Of a stretch of 64,000 nucleotides of DNA, positions 1 through 11,600 are shown in pieces (the first letter of the stretch is position 1; every line of letters begins with the position of its first letter). The notes beneath the pieces were generated by a model. The model did not search any database. It saw only the letters and a list, made by a program, of their open reading frames with translations, and was not told the origin of the DNA. Source of the DNA: Onychostoma macrolepis (taxonomy: Eukaryota > Chordata > Actinopteri > Cypriniformes > Cyprinidae); NCBI RefSeq assembly GCF_012432095.1, contig NC_081169.1:23961789-24025788 (forward strand), read 5' to 3'. The translations under genes were made by a program, and so were the position numbers.

Positions 1-123
1 AGTTCAATTTTTCCATTAATTTAATATTTAGGGGGAAATAGCTATTTAATTGCTTTATTTTATTTACACATATGCTTTATATGGAATTATATGGTCTACA
101 CTGGTCACACAACCAATAATGTT

Positions 124-640
124 GATTCACTTAAAAGAATAGACTCATGAGAGCCTCTGTTTCAGGAATCAAACCATTTTGTTTGCGTTATATTGATCTG
201 ATTCACTAAAAAGAATCAGATCAGAAATATTTGTCTGGAAAGCGGACTACACTGGTTGTTCTGTATGGAATTGATTAATTAAAAAGGACCGGATCGGAGT
301 CATTTGTTTGGGAATTTCACTACATAGATCATTCTGTGTAGATTTGCTTCACTAAAAAGAACCAACTCAGTTGTTTCTTTGGGAATTGGACTACGCTGGT
401 CATTTGATTCACTAAAAGAACTAATTCAGAGTCATTTGTTTGGGAATTTGACTACATTGGTCATTCTGTGTAGATTTGATTCACTAAAAAGGAGAAAGTC
501 AAAGTCATTATTTAGGAATCAAACTACACTGGTCCTTCCGTTTGGATTGGATTCACTAAAAGGACCATCTCAAAGTCATTGGTTTGGGAATCAGTCTACA
601 CTGATTATTCTATAACAATTGATTCACTACATCTGCACCG
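124..640. repeat. Minisatellite of 60-76-bp units (about seven copies)
   Basis: The phrase GATTCACTAAAA (with variants) recurs at about 124, 200, 273, 346, 406, 478, 550 and 621, giving unit lengths of 76, 73, 73, 60, 72, 72 and 71. Each unit also contains a version of GTCATTTGTTTGGGAAT and CTACACTGGTCATTCTGT. The array lies in the intron after FCGBP-like exon 15. Units of 72 keep one frame open across the last copies, giving a repetitive but surely non-genic reading frame at 379-615. Confidence 0.85.
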
Positions 641-682
641 ACCAGTGTATGAATTCTTAGTGGAACCAAACATCATTCAGTT

Positions 683-740
683 TTATATATATATATATAT
701 ATATACTGTATGTATATATAAATTATATTCTTATATATAT
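683..740. repeat. AT microsatellite
   Basis: A run of TA dinucleotides with a few interruptions directly beside the minisatellite, in the same intron. Confidence 0.9.
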
Positions 741-820
741 TTTAGATTCTTCAAATAGAACTGAATCTGAACAAGAATGGTCCTCAACCCTATTAGTGTA
801 TATTGTGTGACTGTACTCAC

Positions 821-1421
821 CAGTAATCGATATGGATGTTCTCTGGTCAATGTGATGGTGAATCCATTCACAGACACACTGACAGTGTGAGTGAAGCTCA
901 CTGCGTTGCTCCAACGATGATCATTCTTAACTGTCACATTAAAAGGTACCAGACTCGTATTATTAATGCACAGGGCTGCTAATTGATACACACACGTGCC
1001 CTGGAAGTCAAAATGGAGTCCGTCGAATGTGCGGTAATGCGGGTCTACTGAGCCTGTGCATATGGCGGGGCGACTCACTGGCTGGCATCTGCGACTTCCA
1101 TTAACAACTGAGCAGCTCTCACGGACAGCACAGGAGAATTACGACACACCACAGCACTTAAGTTACGGTCACACACGCAAAGCCGACGACACTGCTCATC
1201 GGCCCAGAAAGTTTGGTCTAGTTGGTAATAGGCGCCTTCGTAGAAGCAGCCACATTGATTGGTGGGCACACAAGCGCCAGCGCTGAGGACAAATCCACTG
1301 TCACACTCACAGGCTTCCACACAAGTATCACTGCAATTTGGCTGCTGATTTGGGTACGGACATGTTGTTGGACACGGAGACGCACAGGCCTCATAATGAC
1401 TGTTGGGCGGGCAACTCATAG
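821..1421 (-). pseudogene. fcgbp-like: FCGBP-like exon 15: TIL 4 and start of VWD 5, with one-base deletion
   Basis: Starts SMSCPPNSHYEACASPCP (TIL), then CGCFYEGAYYQLDQTFW and CVCDRNLSAVVCRNSP. Immediately after NSP (about 1127-1132) the frame slips: homology resumes one frame over as CAVRESCSVVNGSRRCQP, then TGSVDPHYRTFDG and FDFQGTCVYQLAALC to the donor GTGAGT. Length is 601 nt where the flanking phases need 602, so one base is missing; the unshifted frame stops at a TGA around 1075-1077. VDPH replaces the usual GDPH. The next exon is off the window. Confidence 0.83.
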
Positions 1422-4400
1422 CTGTTGAAGAATAAGAAGACGTCCATGGTTAATGTTAAGCATACAAACATGTGCTCTATGAGAGTTTAAACAAACTTAC
1501 AGCAATTAAATCTTTCTCTCCAATCTGTAATGACGACACCCTCTTGACGACACTGATGGACGTACGTCTCCAGAGCTTGACAGAGTAGTTCTCGGTCTCC
1601 GTTATTGAAGCACAGATCGTACACGCAGCCTTGCTGGAACGCCTGTGGGTTCACTTTAGCATGACATGCACTAAACGCATTCTGGCCTGTAGATGTCAGG
1701 ACACCACAGAAAGCGTCTGTTTCGTAGAGGGCACGTTGGTCAGGAGGGCAAACAGGGCAGTCGGTCTCACAGCCATCATGACACACAGATGTGACACTGT
1801 CTTCTGTTCTCCAGCTCTTTGCCCACTGGTACAGACTTGGCAGAAGGTTTCCAGCAGGATCTGTCAGTTCATCTACACCATTACCATTGAAATTTCCACA
1901 CAGGCCACACACAACTCCATAGTAACTACTGGGCAGATGCAGATAAACCCTCCTGCCCCAGATGAAAGAGACACGCAGACCAAAGTCAGTTTCCAACAGA
2001 GCAGCATAGCCACTCTGTCGCACCTTCACACGGCCATCATGAAGATCGAGAGGAAGATAAAACCACAAACCATCCACCTGACAGAAGAAACACAGAATGA
2101 TAGTGCTTTTTTAATGTAAAGACATTTTGGTAACACTTTATTTTAAGGTTTAATCTTTAGATTCATGATTACCAATGTTTTTATTATTTGTGGGAAAATT
2201 ATTTTAAGGGGTCATGAACTGAGAAACCAAAATTCCCTTGATATTTTGACATATAAGAGGTCATTGTACTATAAAAACATCCTGTAAGTTTCAGAACTCA
2301 AAACTTTCCCATTAGCCTAAAAACAGATTATATTGAAGCCAGTCTGCCAAATGACAGCTTGTGGAATGTACCACTCTATGTAATAGTGTGGCTAAACACC
2401 ACCTCTGCAGAAGATGATCAATAACTACTAGTACATCACTGGCCGTTTAGCCCCACCCACAGATTCATGCACGTAGTGTAAATAACGAGAGAGGCAAACA
2501 CATGTCTAAGCAGAAACCAAACAATAAAGATGGCTCCAAATACAAGAAGACGCTGTGCAGTGCCAAGTTGTGTAAAAACAATCTTTGCATCGCCTTCCTT
2601 CTGATCCCAACGTTAGGAAATAGTGGATAATTTAATGAAGTTCCAGACACGTCAGTAAGAACTTGGTCCTTTGTTCACTTCATTTTACTGCAGATTCGTT
2701 TACAAACAAAGCACAATTCGATGCAGGGTTTTCAAAAAGATTGAAACTAAAAGACTATGCTGTGCCAAGTATATTGAATCCGACAGTAATGCCGCACTAC
2801 ACAAGTGTGAGTAACTGTTTTCATTATGTGGTCATTATTGCTTTGAATCTGTTCTTACAGATCGTTTGATATGTACTGAGTACTCGTGCGTTTTTGACCT
2901 AAATCACAGCAGTATTCATCTATGAAGGATGTAGGCTGTCAAACATACACAGCTATTAGCCAATCATAGCAGTGGGAGTTTACTTCCGAGTTTACAATTC
3001 ACCATGCCTATTCAAACAGAGCGTTCTGATGAGGGGGGTTAAAGGTGGGGTATGTATGTAACTTGAATGAATTAAAAATCATACTGTGACAGTGTAGATG
3101 ACCCTGAGTGAGTTTGTATCTTTAAAATATTGGTAAAAATGTGTAGTGACTCATTACCATGATCTGTCCTGTATGGTGTTTCACCATAGTAAAAGTGCTG
3201 CCATATACAGTAACTTCCACCTCCCACACATAAGACACATCAGGGTTGCCACGGTTTTCATTGCTCTGGGTTACAGAGAAGGGCTCCAGACCGTTCAGAT
3301 TTCCACAGGTCCTAGACAAGATGTATTTACATGTGCCCTGGAAGTCATACTCATAGCCATCAAAGGTGTGGTAGTGTGGATCACCCCAAGCCCAGCATGT
3401 GCTGTTGTATAGGGGCACACACACTGCCTTGCCATGCTCAGAGCGGCATGTCTCTTCCTCTGGACAATGCTGGTAATAACATGGATCTGTAGACAGAAGC
3501 AGCGAGAAGAAACAAAAAAATCTGCCATTTGATAAAAGATTACAGATGTTCCATTTGTTGCGATATTCTTGTTTTTTGTATATCTTAACCTGGGTAAAAG
3601 CAGCCCCACATTCCCTCTCTAAGTAAACACTGTGTGCCTTTAGGACAGTTGGCTTTTTCACAAGTAAGTCCTTTCCCTGGATCACACTGACACTTCTGCT
3701 CACACTGGTCCAGGTAAACCACCTCACCAGCCTGAAAACACAAACTTATTCACAAACAATACAAGAAAAGGAAAGAATGCCACCTAAGACGTTTATAGCT
3801 AATATGTGCACAACATCACCACAATAAACAGCTTCACATTATATGTGCGTCCCTGCTGATAGCAGCCACACTGCTGGTGTTCAACGCACTGCTGGCCATC
3901 AAACAGATAACCATTGTCACAAGCGCAGCCCTCTGTGCAGGTTTTAGGACACTGGACTATCGCAGTTAAACCAGGACAGGCAGCAGAGCACACGTCTGCG
4001 CATAGCTCATAATGACTGTGAGCTGGACACGGCATTGCTGGAATACAGTGACAAAGACAAAAATTACAGTGATTGGAGGAGAAATCGTATAATAAAACAG
4101 AATCTCTCTCCACGCTGTTGTTGCTTTCATATCTTACATTTAAAGGGATAGTTCACCCAAAAATGAAAATTCTGTCATTAATTACTCACCTTCATGTCGT
4201 TCCAAACTCGTAAGACCTTCGTTCATCTTCGGAACACAAATTAAGATATAATTGATGGAATCTGAGAGCTCTCAGACCCTCCATACTTACACGCAAGGGT
4301 CCTTACACGATCAAGGTCCAGAAACATAGCAAGGAGATCGCTAAAATAATCCATGTGACATCAGGGGTTCAACCATAATTTTACAAAGCTACAAGAATAT

Positions 4401-7400
4401 TTTTGTGCGCAAAAGAAAAAAAAAAAACGATTTTATTCAAATTTGTCTCCTCTGCGTCACCCTAGCGCCATTTTGAAGAATATCCAATGAACGCAAGCAG
4501 CATATGCTCTTCTGTGTCAGCTGCGCCACAAGGATATGTTTTCTACATTGTACGAACACTTTGAAATGAGCGAAAACATGTTATCCGTTTGGCACAGCTG
4601 ACACAGGAGCATATGCTGTTTACATTCAGTGGATATTCTTCAAAACGGCGCTAGGGTGACGCGGAGGAGACGAATTTGAATAAAGTCTTTTTTTTTTTTT
4701 TTTGTGCACAAAAAGTATTCTCGTAGCTTCATAAAATTACGGTTGAACCCCTGATGTGACATGGATTATTTTACCGATCTCCTTGCTACCTTTCTGGACC
4801 TTGATCGTGTAAGGACCCTTGCTGTCTATGGAGGGTCAGAGAGCTCTCAGATTCCATCAAAAATATCTTAATTTGTGTTCCGAAGATGAGCAGAGCTTAT
4901 GAGTTTGGAACGACATGAGGGTGAGTAATTAATGACAGAATTTTCATTTTTGGGTGAACTAACCCTTTAAATCTTATGATATACAGGTAGTTTAGCAATA
5001 TCACACAAGCAAGAGTGCTGTTTTTTCCCAAATAATCTGCATGATTGCAAATGTGATATTGATTTTATACAACAGTTCAATAAATAAGTTTAAATTTTAT
5101 ATACAATATTGTCAATATTGTCTGTTTTAGTTAATTAAGATAGTACCAAATATATAAGCTTATAAATGAATTTATAATAAATATTTATAAAAAAAAAGTA
5201 AATAAAAATGGAAAGAATTCTGAAATGTCATATTTTTTTTTTATATGATGTTTTATATTGTGAATATATATTTCCAGGAATATTTTAGATATTTTTTTGG
5301 TATATACTGAAAATATAAATGTAAAAATATTGTTTAAAGTATATGTTAACATTCATTTCAGAATGTCTTGAGTGCGTATCTAGCCTGAGATTAAAAATAA
5401 ATAAATAAATATTTAATTTAATTTATTTGATCAAACATACAGTAAAAACTGTAATATTGTGAAGAATTATTTAAATTTTAAATAGCCATCTAATAACTAA
5501 TGTATGCATTTTTAAAATGCAGTTTATTCCTCTGATGGCAAAGCGTAATTTTCAGCATCATTACTCCAGTCTTCAGTCTTCAGTGATCCATCAGAAATCA
5601 TTCTAATATGCTGATTTGCTACTCAAGAAATATTTGTTATCATTACCAATGTTGAAAACAGATTTTTTTAGGATTGTTTAATGAATAGAAGTTTCAAAAG
5701 AACAGCTTTTTCAGTTTAATGGATTGTTGCAGAATAAAAGTAATTCTTACCGACTCAAAATGTTTGAACAGTAGTGCATTTCAGTCAATTATATTGTTTT
5801 AAATATATTTTGGTAATTTTTTAAGCTGTATGGGACATAATCCCCTTGTTTTGCTGTGATATTTATTTAATATAAAATAAGGAAGCATAAAAATGAAGAA
5901 AAAACTTCTCCAGAAGAACAAACTTACGACAGAAAGAGTCCGTCCTCCATCTTTGAATGACGACTCCGGCTGCGCGACAACTAAAAGCATATCTTTCCAC
6001 ACTAGCGCAAACCATGCTGTTGTTGCCATCAGATGCACATGTATCAAAGACACAGTCGTTCAGATAAGCTGAAGGGTTCAGCACAGCATGACAGGCAGCA
6101 AACGGACCATTGGGTTCAACCAGAACTCCACAGTAGGGAGGCTTCTCAAAAATGGCTTTCAGTCGGGGATCACAGTCCAGACACGTGTCGCCTTCACATC
6201 CATCCTCACACACGGCTTCAGGGACGTCCACTTTCCAGGCACTCCCGAACACATTCACATCCTGTGTAACATTGCCGCCTGGGAGGCTGAAGTCATTTGA
6301 AGGGACTCCGTCAAAATTGCCACAGAGTCCGCAGGTCTTGTTGCGGTAGGTGCCAGGGATGGTAACAGCGACGTAGTAAAACAGGTCATAGGTCACGCGG
6401 AGACCAAAGCCGGTCTCGATGATTATATAACTACCATGCTTATAGGCCTGGACCAAGGAGCCATTCAGACTGTTTGAACTGTATGGGAGATTAGTCAGAA
6501 CCCCATTGACCTGTGGGAATGGTGTCATATTAGAGTTGTACCATACTTACAGTTAGTTTAATGTGTTAAAGGACCTCAAAATCACAATATGAGAGTTTCA
6601 CTGAAGAACAAATGCAGACAAATCAGCACTTACCAAGATCTGGGGCTTGTTTTGTCTTAAGATGATGGTGCTGCCATAGACCGTTAAGGCCACTTGCTTG
6701 GTAACAGAGACTTTGTGATAGCTATTGGGCCACCATCTCTCATTCTTCACCTGGATGGAGAAAGGGGTCAGGTTGGTTTGTTCCAGGCCACAGGATTGGG
6801 ACAGAATGTAGGTACAGGTTCCTGGAAATCAAAGCGCAGCCCGTCCAAGGACACATAGTGTGGGTCTCCAGAAGCTTCACAAATAGCCTGCAGAGTTGGT
6901 CGGCACCTGCGAACGCCGTCCACCAACTCGCAGCTCTCATAAGGGCCACAAGACGACCTATTACAGACCACCTGTGGAAAGAAAAGCATTGTATTAATGT
7001 TTTTGTATGGGGGAATATTTGTAGTGTAGTTTTAAAGAAAGAATCTGAAATGCAAATGCAGCAGGTTCAGCTACCAGCAAAACAGCTCATGTAATGTAAC
7101 CCTGGAGAGACAACAACTAACAAGAAATTAAAAAAAAAAAAAAAATTGTCGAAAAAAGTGCCATGCTAAATGTCTTATTAAGGACTGGTGCATGTTTTGT
7201 ATGCATACAATTTATTGTTTTATACTTTAATTGTTTTATATCTGTGCTAATAAAAAGGATTGATATAAAATGTGATTGTTATGTATCACATTAAAAAAAT
7301 TTATAACTTGACAAATAGTGTAAAAATCTTTTAATTTATTATTTAGAATGTACAAAAAAATCCAGCTATGAAAATAGCCTTAGCAAGACAAAAGAGCTGG

Positions 7401-8626
7401 CCATTTTATTACAAAAAATTAACTTCTATCAACATCATGTCCACTACAGAATGAAATTAACCAATAAATAAGTTGAGAAAAATGTATTTCATTTAGGAAA
7501 AAACTCCACAGAGTTACATTATATTTACACTGGACAATATTATCAGAAAAAAAATAAAGCTATTAAAGAAAAACCCATGTACTGTATGTCATTGGTCCAA
7601 GTTGCTCTGATTATTTGCAATTTAGATTTGATGATAATTCCAAACTCATTCTAAACTGGAGAGAGAGACTGAAGTGTTATTATTTCAAAAGATCAATGAA
7701 AAATGTATTTTTCACGTATTTTATATTGCTTTAAAAGTGCAGTCTGTAATATTGACAGCTAGTGGTTGAAATGGGTACTGCAGTCCAAATTCAAAATATT
7801 GATCAGACTTGATGCTCACGCAGGTTGCCAGATTGAGGATACGCAACAGGAGTGAGCACAACTGACAATGAAAGGAAAGTTGTTGAGTTGATTTATTCAC
7901 GTTTTAATATACCCATGGTCATAGGGCTTTTTAGATGGATGCTGAGGCTTTTAGGTTGGGTAGAATCTGCGATCTCTGGACCCAGTTGGATTACAGGCTT
8001 TGGTGGATGCAATACGCTGAGTTTTCCACCAACTGGGAACCCGAGGGGTTGAAATACTATCGGGTAAATTGGCAGTGGGTGAAATCACATAGACCAAAAC
8101 AAAAACGACACATAACATGCATTTCAAAGTAGAATAACTTTCTGTAGTTTGTGAACTTAGCGTGTTTTCTAAATATCTGCAGGTATATTATGGTATTTTG
8201 TGGTTTAATACAGTCAAAAAATACATACAACACCTTTAAGATAATAGGCACTGTATAACCATATAAAAAATCAAATCCAGTCACTAATGCCAAAACAGTA
8301 GTATATCCTCACTATCATCATACCTGGCCATCCGGTAAACATGTGCACACCCCCTCACAGTTATTGCCAGGATAGAACTGTTGGTAAAGCAAATAGTAGT
8401 GATTGCCATAGAGACACCCACACTGAGAGAGAGGGACGCATTGTTCCCCACTCCTGATGTAGCCTGGGTCACACACACAGCCCTCCATACAGGGGCTACG
8501 ACAGCCAGCAGGAGGAGCCAAACTATGACAGGTGACTTCACAGCCAGAACCGCAGAGCTCATAGTGGCTGTGGACAGGACACTGAACACCTGACAAAACA
8601 AAGACATGTGATTGGTTAAATTCTGA

Positions 8627-8688
<62 letters not shown>

Positions 8689-11600
8689 TAAAGGGATAGT
8701 TCACCCAAAAACGAAAATCCAAAAGCTTTCTGACCCTGCATAGCCAGCAACGCAGCTACCACGTTCAAGACCAGAGAGGTAGTAAGGACATCGTTACAAT
8801 AGTCCATTCAAATCATTAGTTTTGTTTTCTTTGTGCACAAAAAGTATTCTAGTAGCTTCATAAAATTACAGTTGAACCACTGATGTCACATGGGACTATT
8901 TGAACAATGTCCTTACCTTTCTGGGCCTTGAATGCGCCAGTTGCGTTGCTGGGTCAGAAAGCGGATTTCATCAAAAATATCTTAATTTGTGTTCTGAAGA
9001 TAAATGAAGGTCTTAAGGATTTGGAACAACATGAAGGCGAGTAATTAATGACAGAATTAAAATTGAACTGTAAGTGAACTGTCACTTTATTTGTTATATA
9101 ATAGTAGAAATGCCACTCTGACTATGAATTCTTGTTCTTATTTATAGGAAAGATCAGGGTTTTTCAAACTGATGTTCAGGGGCCCCAAAAAGTCCACAAA
9201 GTGGTGCAGAAAAGTTTAAAGAAAATATGTGTAAAATGTGTAAAAAATGTAAACCAACTAAAAAAAAAAAACATTACTAATTCATTATCGATTATCATTA
9301 TCAAATCAAAATACCAAAACAGCTATATACTCTCACTGTCCAAAGTTGTGTATGAATTAAAAGAATTAAAAGTAATGTATTCTCACTGATAAAAACAGTG
9401 TATTCTCACTTTCAAAAATTAAGAAATTTGAATTAAAAAAGGGGGAAAACCCTTCTAACAAATATGTAGAAGTGCAAAAAAAAAAAAAAAATAGTAATAA
9501 TAAAACCATGTACATAAAAATTCATAAAGATATACTTAAATATTATACACATTTTCACAGTATAAACTAGACTTCATTTAGGTATTTTCAGAAATAGGAG
9601 ACTTGGGAGTCCGTGGCATCAAAAAGTTTGAAAGCACCTGGGCTAGATTACAGGTCAGGTTTGATTTTGCACTCAATACCCTTATGCTGAATGCACTAAC
9701 ACACCCTTCTATCCTTAGCATCTTTGTTTTTGTGCTCTGCTTTACATTTCTTAAGGCCTTTGTTGACATGAATGAAAATGGAACTGCAGTGTCTTCGCTA
9801 GAAAGTCTATCGCTATACCTACAAAATCTCTTGTGTGTGAACACAATATTACCATGTATACGGTTTCTCAAAAAGGTCTAGATACAATTGCCCCGGGTTT
9901 CTCTCACCACAGAATTCTGCAGTTCTCCAGGGACTGATGGTCCTTCCCGTCGCCTGACAGGCAGATACATATGCTGTTATGGCCTGGCATAGTATATCTC
10001 TCCTTCCGTTATACAAACAGACGTCGTAAACACAATCCTCAAAAAATGGAGCAGGGTTTAGCACAGTTTGACAGTCCCTGAAAGGCCCTTGTGGGTCACG
10101 CAGGGGCCCACAGAAATCAGACGTCTCATAGACAGTCCTTCTGGTCGGGTCGCAATCCTGACAACTGTCTGTGCAGCCATGCACACAGTCTGGGATCTCG
10201 GCTACACTCCAGCTGGCACCGAACTCCATCGGTCCTGAAGCAGGTATTGCTGTTCCTCTGACAATCAGATCATCTTCTGGATTTCCATTGTAGTTCCCAC
10301 AGAGGCCACAGACTGCACCCATGTAGGTGCTGGGAACGGTGACAGTTGCAAAGCTGTTCCAACCAAACGTGACTCTGAGACCAAAAGAGGTTTGAATGAC
10401 AGCAGACCAGCCACCTATAAAAACAGAAACCTGACCTCCAATAAGACGAAGAGGAAGGTTCAACAGCTCTCCATTGACCTAAAAAAGAAAGCCAACTTTA
10501 CTTAAATTTCTCATTGAATGACTTACTGTAACATCACCAAGCTTGCCAAACGTTTAAAGCATGCGACTTACGGTAACAGCACTGCTGTATTCTCTATCGA
10601 TAACAATGGTGATATTATACACTCTGATCTCGATTAATTTAGTGAACGACACCACTCTGCTTCCCCGAAACTCATTTTGCACCAGCACATCAAACGGCAC
10701 CAGTCCAGGATCTAAGGCGCAAACCCCAACCAACTGATACACACAGTTGCCCTGAAGGGAGAATATAAGTAATAATACTATTATGTTCCACAAAAGCAAT
10801 TTAACCAAAAACATAAAAGACTTTTATGCCTACACTCCTACTAGGGAAAGGTGATTTTATTTTAAAAATAATAATATAAAAATATTTCCTACCAGTGTTA
10901 GTAAAGTATAGTACAGTATAGTATGTATTAATTTTTATTTGAATATTTTCAGTTTAAATTTAGCTTATGCTTTTTTGTTATATGCTTTTGTTATTTTTAT
11001 TAAATTAGTTTATTTATTGGTAAATTATATTTCAGGTTCTTTTTAGAAATCTTAGTCCTTCAACTTATTTTATTTCAGTTAGTTGGCAAAGCAATATTTC
11101 TTATTTAAGTTTTTGTTATTGAGTTCGATCCACTTTGATTATGCATTAAATACTCAGAAGCAGAAAATACATGGCTAAAATTTGTGGTTACATGTGGATT
11201 TAAAAGAAACTGTATAAGAAAAAATATTTATACCTATACTATGGAAACCATGAAAAGAAAGGCATAAAAATAGTCTATTTTCCACATTATTTACTATTTC
11301 ATGCATGTGAAAAAATGGGGGAAAATCCCAATGGGCATTTTTTTCCCCCTCCATTTTTGATTGTTACATACAGCATGAAACATGTAATGTAGAGTAAAAA
11401 AACTGCACAGTTCTTGAGTGCATCTAGTACCTGGAAGCTGAAATAATTCCCGTCAAAGGTGTAGTAGTGGGGGTCGCCCAGTGCCATACAGGTGCTTTGG
11501 GAGACAGGATAGCAGTCCCTAATGCCATTCTCCACCTGGCAGTGCTCTCCTTTCCCACAGCCTCTGTCTTGGCATTCCAGATGTCCACCCTCCATGGAGC

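Noticed and set aside
379..615. 78-codon plus-strand frame with repeated FDSLK motif
   Set aside because: It is produced by the 72-bp minisatellite and has no splice or family support.
7852..8132. Two overlapping plus-strand frames of 65-66 codons
   Set aside because: They lie inside a dispersed repeat, and the related copy at 43.3 kb does not keep the frames.
9603..9881. 92-codon plus-strand frame overlapping the end of the 9.16-kb hAT-like element
   Set aside because: Starts inside a transposon end and runs antisense into an FCGBP-like exon; no motif.
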